Position numbers and translations under genes: made by a program. Below are positions 49,737 to 63,072 of a stretch of 64,000 nucleotides of DNA, piece after piece. Below the pieces are notes generated by a model that saw nothing but the letters and a program-made list of their open reading frames with translations, ran no database searches and had not been told where the DNA came from. Source of the DNA: Neelides folsomi (lineage: Eukaryota > Arthropoda > Collembola > Neelipleona > Neelidae); assembly GCA_034687125.1 (NCBI GenBank), contig JAQGBZ010000193.1, forward strand, positions 54,838 through 118,837, read 5' to 3'. The stretch's first letter is position 1, and every line of letters begins with the position of its first letter.

Positions 49737-51645
49737 TTAATCTACGCTAAAAATCGAAATGGGAGACGCTTGACTTTCTTCGATTTCATTTGCAATAGAA
49801 GCAATGTCTGCATTATTTGGATCATCGGAGTCTTCCCCTTCCCCTTCGGCTTCATCTTCCGAGCCTAAAGGAAGATTCAATTTTTAAAGAGTTTAAAGTT
49901 ATAAAAGGCTGAATGTTATTAATACTACAACTTTGAAGTTGAATATGAAGGATTTAAATTGAATTTCGAAGATGTGAGAAAAGATTGAAATGTCCAAATA
50001 TTCAAATCACCTGTTGTTGTATAATAGAATCCGTCATCGTCGGAGTCTTCAGCAATGTAGTAATTTTGAAATAGATCGTAATCTCCATCTTCAGTGAGGT
50101 AAGCCCTAAAAGACGGGGAGTCATTTTTTCTCAAGAGCATCTTTGCCAAGATCCGATATCCATCTTCGGATTCGTCCTTTTTGAAGAGACTCTCTTTGTT
50201 GAATCCCTCAACAATTTCAATCTGCTCAAGAGCATTCGCTTCCGTCTGAGTTTCAAGGAGCCCAGCGAGTGTGTCAATGCCAATCCCCAAATCTCCTTCC
50301 TCCCCAATTCCCTCCAAATAAAGTCCACTGAGATTGGGATTATTCGTGACCAGCGTCGCAATGTCGTTCTTCCCAATGAGCAAATTGGAAATTTTAACGC
50401 TCGTGAGCCCTGCAGGAACCTTGTGAAGGTTCATGAGTTCAGGAATTCGGTTTGGATTCGGAGCTTTGTCAGGACTTCCGCTCAGAGCGAGAACTTTCAA
50501 CTTCACACATTCTCCAAATACACTGCAGTCAATCGGTTTGAAGTTTTTCCCTTCTTCATCCCATGTGGATATCTGAGCTGCGAACTTCTCTAGGGTCTCT
50601 TTGTTTTTAGAAATGATTTTCGCAGGGAATTTGAGATAATCCTCTACGCACCAAATCTGACAATATTTGAGATTCAACTGTGTTTTGAGGAACTTTCTCC
50701 AAATGTCAATGCTTCCGCTTGGTTTAAGTGTGTAGAAGTGGAAACTTCCCAGAATTGCTTCCTCCGCTAATCCTATATTCACATCAAAGGTATTTTCTCC
50801 TTTGGTTCCCTTTGACGCCTTGATGTTGCAATTGTCATCGAGATCCAGGAAGATTTCATGAACAATGTTCAGATACCTTAGAGTTTTCCGATGATTCCCA
50901 ACGGCTTTGAGAATGGCTTGAATGAGATCTTTCTCCTTTGCTGAAATCAGGGGGAGGGAAATGGAAAGAAAATTCAGATTTGGGTATTTTTTCTCGATGA
51001 GACAAATTGAATTTTCCATTATTTTCACAATGTTTGACTTCTTGGCCTCGCCAAGCGTAAATCCCATTGAGCTGATTTGAAAGACTTCAAGTAAGGGTAG
51101 GTTCAATTTGGATGTGCCTAGTTTGAGCCATAAGTACTCGAGCGTTGAGACGTGGACTTCGAGGTTAACGAGATTCTCGAGAGGAAAGATCAGTTTGTCA
51201 AACGTGGCTTGAGATATTTGTCCAAAGAAATGAATCTCTCGGAGTTGGTGGGGCGAAACGTAATTGGGAACGACGGCGTTTTGTAGGTCGCTGACAACGA
51301 GATGAGTGACGGGGCCCTCAGCCAATTTGTCAACATTTTCCCAACAAATCTTCTGTTCACCCGCAGACCAAAACCGACTCTCAGCCCCAATGTACATAAT
51401 TCGCTCGATATTCTTCACACTTACACCAGGTTGTTCATTGTTGCTATCTCCCACACTGTTGGATGTTTCTTCGATCCTCACAACATCTCCTGAACTCACC
51501 TTCTTTTTAATTGAATTTTCCGGGATTTCTGGCCCAATCGTAGAACTTGTAAAATCATGATGAAAAATGTTAATCTTTAAAATTGATAAGCATGAAAATT
51601 AATTATTTATGGACTAAAATAGATGAACCTCGATTACCTTTCCAT
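49737..51645 (-). CDS. Leucine-rich protein of unknown function, 556 aa
   Basis: Three coding exons: 51638..51645 (only ATGGAAAG), 50011..51545 and 49737..49864. The start was chosen because the large exon's open frame has no upstream ATG, and the 8-nt exon joins in phase to give MESSTIGPEIPENS. The body has irregular leucine-rich strands (LTSVKISNLLIGKN, NNPNLSGLYLEGIGEEG, LEVFQISSMGF, LKVLALSGSP), suggesting an LRR horseshoe without a clear F-box. The last exon is acidic (SEDEAEGEGEDSDD), a possible nuclear or adaptor tail. No signal peptide or membrane span, so probably cytosolic or nuclear. Codon use matches neighbours. I do not recognise the family. Confidence 0.75.
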
Positions 51646-53581
51646 GTTCTTTATACCAAACCGCCGATTGAATTACAATGATGCAAAATTAATTTTGAAG
51701 CAAGATTTACATTTAGCAACATGAATTTTTTTTAGCAGAATAATTAAAAAATTATATTTTTATAATATTATCCATGGATCTAAAATTGGAAAAAGGAAAA
51801 AAAGAAAGAATAAAAAGATGCCATGTTTGGATGCAAAAAAACTTTAAACCCATTTTAATTTACAATGATTAACCCCTTCACCTATAGATGCATTAAATTC
51901 ATTATGACTTGCCTTTCATGTGCTTTCTACTTTAATAATCATTCACTTATAGAAATGCCTTTTGAAATAATTAGTTCAATGCTCTTCGATACGAAGACTT
52001 AGAGATCAATCGCTCTTAATTAACATATTGCTTTTGGATTAGGAAGAACATTGGAATGTTGTTTATAAGTAAACCTTAACGTGAAATTAATCATTGTTTT
52101 TTGTTTTCATAATTCATAAATGTATCATATTACTCTTGAGTTGAGTTCCATTTACATTAAAGAAGGTATTATGTTTTATCATGTTCATACAAGATTATGA
52201 GGGAGCATTGTAGTTCCTAATTAAATGAAATGAATTTTCAGGCTCCAAACAATTTTCGACAATCCAATTTGTGTGAAAGCTGACGAACCAGAAGTTTACT
52301 TTATGATAGCTTTACTTGGTTCCTTGTGATAAGTCCATAGCTATACTTGAGCACATGTCAGAATTTATACTTTATAACAGTGTAACGTAATTGAAAACAA
52401 GGCTTGGATATACTGTGAAATATACAAATCATATTTTCAATATAAGGAATAAAGGGCCTTTTATTATAAATTTTTTTAGCATCTGTCCGCTGAATATTAA
52501 ATATTTAGTGACTATTCATCCCTGTAAGTCAATGAAGGTATATAATTTTAAGAAATCGTTAAAAAGTTTATTTTATATTTTATTTATGGACTCATTTGAA
52601 TTTGAATAACGTAAGGAAATTTTGAACCATCAATAGCTCGTTCCTTTCACGAAACTTTTCAAAGTCCTTTGATCTAATTTTTTTGGTATAATTTAGTGAA
52701 CAATGCATACATCATGGAAAAGAGATTTGGAAAGTTAGATTCGGGAAGATTCGTTGAGTGTTGGAAGAGTGGGAGCGGAATAATGCCTCTTGAGAGAAAT
52801 GAAGGTTGAAGAAAACTACTGAATAAGGTTTACCAATTCTGAGGTGACAGGGAAATAATGCTGATGAGGCTGCAGCTTCTCTCCCTGTGTCAACCTCGAT
52901 ACGACCTCCATATTATAAAGCCGCGAATTGGACCAAACTCTCTTTCCCACTTACTTTTACCCTATTTCCGAAACACTCGGATCCCTTTCCCAGAATGCAA
53001 AATGAGGGGAATAGGGCCTAGGAGAAAACGGATTTCTCTCAACCATGAATCTTATAAAGTATCTGTATAATATTAAGTATATACCTAAATATATTGTGCA
53101 CACATAATAATATTTGCACTAGGAATACATAACAGTACTTATTTCTTTATCATATAATTTATATCTATCACATACTTTATGTATATTATGTATTGTACAT
53201 TCATGAGAAAAATCTATGTGATAATGTGGTTGAAACTTGTACAAACACCATCATTGGAATTGGAAGAGATATATTTAAACAAGTTCCTGACTTTTGACGC
53301 ACATTTATTGCATCACAACATCGGAAATACGCATTATTGCAAATAAAATTTATTGTATTGTAGGATTAGATTTATTTGCAGAATCTAACTCATTGTTTCA
53401 TTACATTGTTTGAGGAGTTAACGTAGCGAGTTGTATACAGTGAATAGATTAAAGGGTAATTAAAATTATAATGAAAGGCTGAAAGAATGATGAAAGTGAA
53501 GAATCATGAATACATTTATGACCGCAATAACCGAACAGAGTTAATAATAATACTTTCATTAACGAACATGTTGTTCTTTAA
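51646..53581. other. Intergenic spacer of about 1.9 kb
   Basis: No joinable exons. The ORFs at 52391..52609 and 52858..53070 (+) have no signal, domain or partner. The segment 52780-53050 is less AT-rich than its surroundings but shows no coding pattern that I trust. Confidence 0.5.
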
Positions 53582-56329
53582 TTATCTGGTCTTTATTTGC
53601 TCTGAGAAAGACTCGATGACGTCACGAGCAAATAATTGCGGTTCTTCAAAGGCAGCAAAGTGGCCTCCTTTTTCTGCCTTTGTGAATCTGGAGATATTTT
53701 GATATTTGTCTTCAACGAGGAATTTAACTCCTGGAAAAAGTTCCTGTGGGGTTACAAGACAAGCTGTCGGGACCTTCACGGGAACCCTAAAAATTGAAAA
53801 TTTATTCATAAACTCTTCTACCTGTAGGTATTTACAATGATGAGAGTGAAATTTTTCAAGAATGGAGTTTTTGAGGTTAAATTATTACTTATGCATTTCG
53901 AAGGTTTTCTGTTGAAGAGCAAAGTGCTCTGAATAAAGTCTCATTGAAGTGGTAATTGAATTTGAGACCCAATAGATCATTACGTTGTCCAACAATTCAT
54001 CCACTGTGTATTTCTCTTTCAACCCACCGTCTTTCCTCGTTGTGAATTCAACATTTGTCCAGGTGGAGAATTTTTCTAAAATGTAAGCAGCCAATCCTGT
54101 TGGTGAGTTTGACAATGCAGCTCCTAAAAGAAATTGAAAATATCCATTTATCACTCACTTTATATCAGATACAGCTAAGTATATGTGGGTTTGCAATTTA
54201 AAATGGGGTTTGCAATTTGCAATTTAAAATAATTCTCAAAATTTTAAATCGTTGCTTAAGTTATATTTAAATTGAATTTTAGAAAAATTTAATTAATAGT
54301 TGTTATTCGGATACTAAACCAAATATGGACTTAATGAGTTAATTGCGGATGTGTACAAATTACAAAGTGCGATGCTCTTTGTTTAGCTCTTGATGAGAAA
54401 AATTTCAATTTTCACATCTTTTATTTCCTATTCTCATCCTTTTTAATACATGTTAAATATTCAACTATTAAACTAATCAAATGGTTTTTCAACGTTTAAT
54501 GAGTACATAGGGTTAAAGATAAATGTAAACCCTATAAATATGCAGTTTATATGTTCTAAAAGATTGGCAAGTTGATCATAATTGGTTTAAACACATCATT
54601 AAATTGCTGTACTATCATAGTATTTAATAAAAATATAACTTTAGTAAAATTCAAATCACTAGTAACTGAAAATAAATTCTAATTTTGAGATACCCCTTTT
54701 TAAATTGCAAACCCACATATGCAAAATACACAAGCAAAATATGGCTAAATTATGCAAAAATGAAAATAGTAATAGTAGTCTTAAATTAAGGCTACTTCAA
54801 GGAATACTATTCCATGTGATTTAATGTCATAAATACGTGCAAATAGCGTATTAAAACTTGTTTTATCAATCCAAATACTCGTGTGAATCTTTTCTTGGCT
54901 TTTGTAAATATTTTTCATACCTATTGTGTCAGGCTTCGTCGCTTGCAGATGCAAATAGCCAGACTCACGCGAGAGAAAGTTAATAAGTTTTGAAGCAGGT
55001 GTCATAATATTTATCTCTCTTTCGCTGAGGAAGATATTAGGAAGGGTGAGTGATGCAGCAAGTCGGAGGAATCCTCTTGGATGTTCGCTGACGCAAAGGT
55101 TGAGATGAATTCCTTTCACTCTGCATTTTGATACACGCACAAATTTAATATAAATTCCATCCATTATATTTATATTATATTCCAAATATTATATAAATAT
55201 AAAGGCAATGCATTTTTATACATTTCTGGGTAAAGTGTGGCCATGTGAGTGGCAATGATTGAACCCCAGTCACCACCCTGGACGTAATAGGTGGAGAATC
55301 CAAGGCGTTCCATTAGCTTCATAAAAACTTGGGCCATTTGAATTGGGCCTAAGCCAGGCCGAGCAGCAGCATCGGAAAATCCATATCCAGGCAAGGAAGG
55401 AATTATGAGCTGTAGAAATGGACAAAAAATTGTTCAATGACATAGAAGTTATTATGGTATTTGTCCTCCGTATGAAAGCGTGAAGAATTAACTTAAAGCT
55501 TCCTAAGGCCCTATACTATAAATTTCATACGATGTAAACCTAAAGACCATCCCGGTTTTGAAAACCACCAAAAGAGTTAAAATCTAATCCAGTGGGGTTT
55601 ATTAAAAAACGAAGAAAAAGCTTTGGTAGTTATTTTATAGTATTATGTAGTAAAACTGCCTTAACTAGTATTTTAATACTTTAAATTATGCTTTTGTATT
55701 ACTACATAATTTGAGTATAACACTAGTATAACACTGGAGTATTAAAAGTGTTAAAAGGCTTAGGAAGAAAAAAACGTAAAAACCTCAAAGTTGACATGGG
55801 AGTCTTTTGGATCGGTGAGAAGTGGGATTGCTTTTTGAAATTCAACGAATGATCCGGGCCATCCATGAAGAAGAAGGAGCGGTAATGTTTCCTTATATTT
55901 CTTCCCATTCTCGCTCTTCACACGTTGGAAATGAATGTCAAGACCCGAGATCATGGTCTTGAATTGTGGATATTTGTTCAACGCTGTTTGTCTCTCATTC
56001 CAATTGTATTTATCGAGCCAGTAGCTTGTGTACTGACGGAGGGTTTCAGTGTTGAACCCATACTCGAATCCAATTCCTTCAAGGGGTTCTCGAAGCCGGT
56101 TCGTGTCTTTCAATTCATTTTTTAAACGATTTTTGAGATCGGTGAGTGCGGACTCTTCAACTTTGATTGAGAATGGGCGGATGGACGTGTCTTGTTTTTC
56201 ATTAAATTTTGACTTGGGACCCCAAAACTCGTCTTTTAATTCGGGAGCAACACCATCACGGAAACTTTGAAAGGTTTTATAACTAATAATACTTATGAGA
56301 CCAATTATTAAAAACTTAAAAATGCCCAT
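53582..56329 (-). CDS. Microsomal / juvenile hormone epoxide hydrolase
   Basis: Five exons: 55784..56329, 55222..55409, 54921..55120, 53889..54123 and 53582..53786; 457 aa, against 455 in human EPHX1. The N-terminal membrane anchor is FKFLIIGLISIISYKTF, followed by the EHN domain (FSIKVEESALTDLKNRL). Catalytic parts are all present: oxyanion motif HGWPGS (155-160), nucleophile Asp229 in GGDWGS, acid Glu405 in the TPQEL stretch and base His432 in KGGHFAAFEEP. GLAAYILEKFSTW is also conserved. It hydrolyses epoxides to diols at the ER membrane. In arthropods this family degrades juvenile hormone or methyl farnesoate epoxide and xenobiotics. Intron 3 holds a MITE. Which substrate is used cannot be read from sequence. 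Confidence 0.92.
54184..54717. mobile_element. MITE of about 534 bp in intron 3 of the epoxide hydrolase
   Basis: Ends are inverted repeats: TGTGGGTTTGCAATTTAAAA at the left and its reverse complement at the right, continuing into GGGGT. They are flanked by TA at 54182..54183 and 54718..54719. The left end repeats TTTGCAATTT twice. No ORF inside. Tc1/mariner type by target duplication. Confidence 0.78.
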
Positions 56330-57972
56330 TATAAGAAAAACCTTTACAATATTTTAACTACTTATTAGGACTAACTAGATTGTCAAAAGGATAATTTAAT
56401 TGAAATTGAAAAATGATATTTCTAAAGACTCAAATGTCAAGTATTCCAATATGTACTGTATATGGTAAATACATTAGTTAGATTATTGTATAAACATGAT
56501 AAGGGAATATGTAGTTTAAGTTGATGTAATTTTAACGATAAGAGCTGATGTGAACTTTAAGAGTGCTTACTTGATATCACTTAAATTAAATTTATATTAT
56601 GTAAGTGTACACTGGTGCACTTAATAGACATTTTTAATAATCTAACTACTTATATTACCTATTCTATAATTATATCAAAATAATATAGAAAATATATAAT
56701 ATTTTAGTGGAGATGTATCTAATACCTAGTGATTTTCAATGCGATATTTGATCATGCGATGTGATTATGCAACATTACATTACCTTATATCACTGTGAAG
56801 TGTAAAATAAATATAGTAGGCAAGAGCGTGAATTGCATATTTTATTGTGCTTTTGCTCTCCACAAATATTAGCATTATACTTATAACCACAACCAAGTTT
56901 ATGTAACGTTGTTAAAAATTGAAGGTTCTTTAAAAACAGCCTTCATTGATGATTCTCGTTTAATAAATTTATATTTGGACTCTTGATGCCTGAGCATAGC
57001 TTACGATGGCTGTACTGTTTTGGACGACTGCGAACCTTGCAAAAATATAATTAATGATTTTAATTTTTTAATACTTATATTATAAAATATTGTATAGAGG
57101 ATAATCTTTGAACTAAAACTAACGTGTAATAAGCATAAAATTAAAAAATTATACAAAAAATATTTTTATTTTAAAAAGAAACCTTTTGGATTAATTAAGC
57201 TTCTTCCATTAGCAGTTAATGAGTTAAGTAAGAGAATAATTAATATCACTTCGAGTAAGATTTGCCAATTTATTCGAAACTTCATAATAATAATAAATTA
57301 ATTGTATACAAAAACCAATAAGTGTATTTTAACTATGTATTACAAGGTGACCCGTAGTGTCGTAGTGTGGTATTCATTAATTCTAAATTCATGGCCATTC
57401 AGATTTCCTGATTTCAAAAGGACGTAATTGAGTTTTAATTGTCATTTTATTACTTATTACTAGTTTACACCATAAAATTATAAAAGTAGTCATTAGTCGA
57501 TACCACAATCCCACATCAATTCATTATTTAAATAGCTAGTTAGTTAAAATATAACATAAGCATACCCATATACTTGAAACCCTAGGCTGAACTCATCCTG
57601 ACTTGGATTTATAGAGAATCAACTGGTACAATATTTAATCATTATTGAACAATTCATTTTATACATATTTGGAACACTGATTAAGAATAAATGTATTAAG
57701 CTATAGCTTTTAGTTAAACTACTCTCTACTTTTACTAATATTTAAGAATAATTCTTATGAGTTATCTAATAATGTCAATACTTTTTATTCTATTTATGAT
57801 GAGATGATTCATTTAGGCAAGTGAAATGGCATCAGACATGAAATGTTATCTTCAGTACAAAAAAGAATATAAAATATGATAGATACATTAAAGATTGATA
57901 TTGAGTCTTATGCATGAATATAAATGCATTCGAAAATCTTTTAAAATGGCATAATAAATAGATGGTAAGAAT
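56330..57972. other. Intergenic spacer of about 1.6 kb
   Basis: Promoter side of the epoxide hydrolase and 3' side of the matrix gene. AT-rich, no ORF over 60 codons with any feature, no repeat pair found. Confidence 0.5.
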
Positions 57973-60900
57973 CTAAGCTTCAACCACCACTCTATTGTGA
58001 TGTCTCAAATGTCTTGTTCGCCGTTGGCATCCAACTTCGTCGCTTCCATCCATACAATCATTTTCTCCATCACATCGATCTAATTTTAAAACGCATTGAT
58101 CTCCAGATCTACATCTAAACTCTTGTTCAGAGCAAGATTTTCTTTCATCTATCAGGAGCTGAATTGATTCTGTGCTGCTTCCCATTGAATTCCTAGCCGT
58201 GCATCCGTATTTCCCTTCGTCCTTCTTTGAGACGTTCAGTAGCTCAAATACAGCATTCGGAGTGCTGGCTTCAACTAATTCTTCCGTTTCTCGATCCCTG
58301 AAAACATTTTTATTAAATTCTTTCCCCATGTAATAAACATAAAACACATTGTGTTGTGTATTTCCTTTTAACAATGCGTCGCGACTTATCGAGAAAATAA
58401 TATAAAAACGTCAATTGACTCACTCGAAGTATCTCGACCAGAGAACTGAAGGAGTCGGTTCGCCAGTTGCTTCGCATTCTAGAGTCACTTTGCTCCCAAC
58501 AAAGACTCGTTGAATGCTTGCAGGGTTCAACCGCACTCGTGGAAATGTCAACTATGGAATTTAATTTAAGTTATTAAATTACGGGTATTATTAAATTGTA
58601 ATAATAATGTTTTATTATACAAAATACTAGTATTTAGTATTTGTATTTTCTGATATAAAAGTGTATAATTATAAAGGTAATAATAAAAAGTGTTCCTATT
58701 TATAAGTATTATTTAATAAAGTTTTTAAACAACCTGGGTATTTTTTTCATTGTCAGGTTGCCCTTGATCCATTACAGGAAGAATTGAGGCGGAGTTGTTG
58801 AAATATATTGTCCCATTTCCGAAAACTCTGACATCTTCACAATCACTTACATTCCGACTCCTAACAACGAGAACGACTTTTTTAAGACTAATAAAATCGT
58901 CGGTTCTATAAATGGCAGCAGAGCAAATATAAGTTCCGCTATGGCTAATTTCTGCATTGTGGAAAGCAAGAACCGAGGCTTTATTCTCCTGTCGGACGTC
59001 GAGCTGCTCCGTCTCTGCTCCTTCCTTTGTCCATTTCTCATTTATCTAATGGGTTGAAAATAACAATGAAATTGAGAAAATTAGAAATAAACACATGCGA
59101 CATGTTCATGTTCGTTTAAAAGGTCAGGGTGCTTACTTTGTTTGCATTATATTCTGACGCTATGCAAGCAAACCTCGCAGATTCCCCTTCCTTAATGCAA
59201 AGGAAGGGAGGGGACACCTCGATTGAAATATGCGGAGGATAATCTGGGATTTTCACCATGCAATATTCCTCATCGCTCACTTCTACATATTTACATAATA
59301 ATTAATATTTCATTTATAATTACTTCAAAGAAATTAAGTGTCTACTAAAATTATGAAAATAAAATGGCATATCTGCAAAAATATTTTTTAGGAACAAGGT
59401 GACAAAGCAAAGGAAGAAAAGAAAGGGAAGGGAAATGTGCATAAAGGGAAAATGGGTGAAAAGGTCAACATACCAATAGTTGAGACAGCAAATGCAATGG
59501 TTTTTCTACTAATAGGATCTTTCAATGTACAAATCACATCCATATTTCCTTTGATCACAACATTTGTTGACATAATTCCAGCGGAGATTTCCCTTCCACT
59601 AACAGAGCTCGCAATATTTGCTTCAAATTCCATTACATAAGGACTCGTGCTCTCCGATGTACAATTGATCACAACATTGGTTCCAGAACAATCGTGGACG
59701 TAGGATGGGTTGATTTGAAGTGAAATAAATTCTAATTTGTAATTAAATGTAATTAATTAATCGGTAATGATTAAGAATACAGATAGATAAATACATAATA
59801 TATGTAAGTTCTTTTACGACCATACATACTTATGTATCTGAACTTATGTAAATATTAATACATTTATCTACTTTGTATTTTGCTTTTAGTGTTTTAGTAT
59901 TAAAATGCTTATACTTCAAAAGAGTATAGTTGAGTAAAATTATTTGCACATATAAAGTGCTTACGCATTGTTTGACATCTTGGCCCACTGAATCCTTTTT
60001 TACACTTGCAAATGACGGTCGAGAATTCGTCCACGAAGCATCCCAGGGAATTCCGTCCACATGGGCATTTTCTACAAGACCCAAAAATGCTGATCGTTGT
60101 CTCGCTCGTGTCCCGATAGTGGCCTTGAGAGCAGCTCTATAAAATATAAGATTGCCATACATATAGAATCCCAAAGAAATGGGAAAAGGAGAAAGCATTA
60201 ACGTCGGCCCATGAAAGGCTTCTCATGATGAATGGCGTAGAATTGAAAGAATAATTGGATCACCTCGCAAGACAACCCTTGATAACCCATCGGACACTGG
60301 CACTGTTCAATGTTGAGCGGAAAGACGGGGAATCCGGGCTGGCGCCTTTTGGTCGCAAAGTCAATAGAAATATCTTTAATGTAAGTCTGGTCGAGTCCGT
60401 TGACAAGTGAAGCTCTGATGAAAAGAGCGCTCACATCTTGTAAAACTTCCATTATTTCCCATCTGCTCGCGATTCGAGTCAAATTGTCTCGTAGGAATAG
60501 CCAATTGGCCTTAGGACTCAATTCAGCTTCCATTACCTTAAAACTTCCTTTTAGATTCTGATGAAAAAGATATTAGAAAATGGGTCGTAAACTCACTGAA
60601 TAGCTCGAAGGAGAACTTGGGAAATCATTCGAATTCCAAAAGAGAGCCATGCCATATTTCCCAACTATAATCACGTCGTGATCTGGATTAGGACTAATGG
60701 GTCCTCTGTTTGAGAATTTTCTCAAGACCTTGATCCATCCGCCGTATGAAGTGATCTAATAAAGACATTTAACCTTATGACATCTTATTCATATACCCAA
60801 ACTACGTCATTGTGATTTGCAAAGTTCCAGCTTTTTCGATTTATCTGGAACTTTGTAAAAGCTTTGTAAATGCTTAAAGCTTATTGAATATTTAATATCT

Positions 60901-63028
60901 TTATTTTATCCTTTTATTACTCGATTTCCTGTAAAAGGAATTGACCAAAAGAGATCTCCATTATATCTATCTGTATTTTGAAATCTGTATTCTCCATTTT
61001 CAAGAATTTCAGTATCTAAAGTGTGAATTCTGTAAAAAAAATTACAAGATAATATAGAATATTATAGATTTATAGACTTGTCCAATACACACGTTTCTGA
61101 CCTACATATTTGCGTATGCCAAAAATATTGTAAAATATATAACAGTATAAATTTCACATATTATGTAAAATTGTATGTAATATGAATGTTAAATACCGAT
61201 TTGTCAATTGAATTCCGTCCGTGAAATGCTGTGAGCTTCTGAAATATATTGCACTCTGGCAGTTAGTTGAGAGTCCAGAACAAAAACATTGAGAGCATCC
61301 AACGGGATTAAATTGACTCAATCCGAAATATCCTGGCTTGCAAATGTTACATGTTGCTCCCATTACATTCGCCTATATCAAACATTAATTATATGTAATA
61401 CAATAATTGTATAAATTTTAAACTTTTAAACGCGTGAAATTATTTAATTAATAGAATTAACATAGATTATTATTAAGGTATTTGTAGTATGTAGAGAAAA
61501 ATAAATTAGGTAAAAGTACTTTTACTTACTTTGCAAATACAAAGAGATTCATGTTGAAAGGCCATTCCTCTCAAGTCACAAATGCAAGGAGTACAAGTTA
61601 TGGATTTTGAACATTCTGGACAAGGACGGCAAGGATTTGGACAATTGTCTCGACAAGGACTTGGGCATTTTTGACAAGGACTCGGACAATCTTTACAAGG
61701 GCTTGGACATGTGACATTCCCACAAGGCGAAGGACAAGTTGTACAATTTGCACACGGTGGACAAATTACATTAGGAGGGTCACAAGGTTTCGTTGGAGGG
61801 CATGTAGTGTCAGGTGGGCATTCCTTCTGTGGCGGACATTCATCCTTAATATCACAAGGAGGCCTAATTGGGCATTCTGGACATTCTCGTTGAGGTGGAC
61901 ATTCATTTCTCTCACATTCATCGCAATGATCATCGCAATAGTCTCTTTCTCTTCTGCATCTATTACACCCTCGAGAAATGCATCTTCGTTCGCAATCTCT
62001 GTTCGAACAACTGTGGCAACTTCCACATTCTCGATCACAACGTGATATTTCGCCCGAACAAGTGTCACACCTGGCTTTCTTTCTATTATACTCATCATCG
62101 CGGTTTGAGCCCCTTGGTGGACATTTCCCATCACCATTTGAACATTTCCATTTGTCCGTACGTTTACAGTCGTAGGGATATTCATCATTTTGTTTACATC
62201 CAGGAGAACAACTCCTACAGCCTTTACCAGTGTATTCTTCTTGGCATTTACATATTATATCCCCATATGAATCTTTGTAACATCCTCCATTGAATCTATT
62301 CAAATAATTAATTTTCATTTCATCACTCTTATTATTTATCATTTATCATTACATTAAGCTTTATTTATCCTGTTATTTAGCTTTATTTATTAAATTATAT
62401 AGCAAGTCCATTAAACAAATTCAACTTTAATTTGAAAGTTTAAATATGAGTTAAATATATTAAGTATGTAATATTTATAAAATACCTTCCTGATGCCGTT
62501 GGGCACGGGCAATCTTTACATTTACCATTATCTCTATAAGTTCCTTCTCTACATGTTGTGTCAATTGGAACGCAAGGACCACAGTAACTTCCATATCCTT
62601 CTTCACGCTCGGTTCCACTCGGACATTCCTGATTAATGTGATTAATATCAGATTTAAATTATTGGTAATTTTACTCATTAATGGGGAGTTGATATTTCAG
62701 AATTCAATGATATGTTTATGGAGGTTGGCTTATTAATTAATAATACCCCGCATTGACGTCCATTATTTCCATTAAAGGAAACTGATTCAGCCAGGCTGAT
62801 GATTCCCAAAACGATGGTCTGATTGATAATGACAACAATGAGAATGAGTGATGTTTTAATTTAAGAATTGTTGAATTAATTTAAGAGAAAACTTTAAAAT
62901 ATCAATTTGAATCTTAAATAAGACCAATAAGACACATAATTCGGTATGATCTGATATTATTAATTTAATTGATATTGTATTTAACATCTAAAACTTACGA
63001 TAATCGCGACTTCAGTGATGTGATTCAT
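57973..63028 (-). CDS. Secreted laminin-IV/Ig/LDLa matrix protein (perlecan-like), 1022 aa
   Basis: Fourteen exons: 62999..63028, 62747..62818, 62486..62628, 61530..62295, 61197..61372, 60921..61029, 60597..60755, 60264..60536, 59965..60136, 59474..59731, 59137..59282, 58734..59045, 58424..58551 and 57973..58297. The signal peptide is assembled across exons 1-2 ([17 protein letters not shown]). Order: Cys-rich region 30-337, including a CPSPC-repeat block; laminin EGF 337-395 ([17 protein letters not shown]); laminin IV (LamB) about 396-575, ending [17 protein letters not shown]-like 577-634; Ig-like regions about 634-720, 725-870 and 873-965; LDLa 969-1005 with the calcium motif [12 protein letters not shown]; basic tail. 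LamB plus Ig plus LDLa is the perlecan (trol/UNC-52) toolkit, but perlecans start with LDLa and end in laminin G. Probably extracellular matrix; a paralogous or lineage-specific protein. Confidence 0.85.
61530..62295 (-). repeat. Cys-Pro repeat domain encoded by one exon
   Basis: A single 766-nt exon of the matrix gene. Its second half encodes repeated C-P-x-x and C-P-S-P-C units (for example [19 protein letters not shown]) with few other residues. The first half is Cys/Arg/Asp/Glu-rich. Cysteine spacing is too regular for chance. No named domain recognised. Confidence 0.8.
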
Positions 63029-63072
63029 CTTTATTTTTAGAAAGGAGACAATCTTAACAAAACCGTTATGAG

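Noticed and set aside
49925-51499. Start of the leucine-rich protein at 51499
   Set aside because: The codon there is GTG within AAG|GTGAGT; the frame stays open upstream to an acceptor and joins an ATG-bearing 8-nt exon.
61671-62293. Several plus- and minus-strand ORFs opposite or out of frame with the Cys-Pro exon
   Set aside because: Low-stop frames created by the repetitive Cys/Pro codons; only the one minus frame continues into laminin EGF and laminin IV exons.
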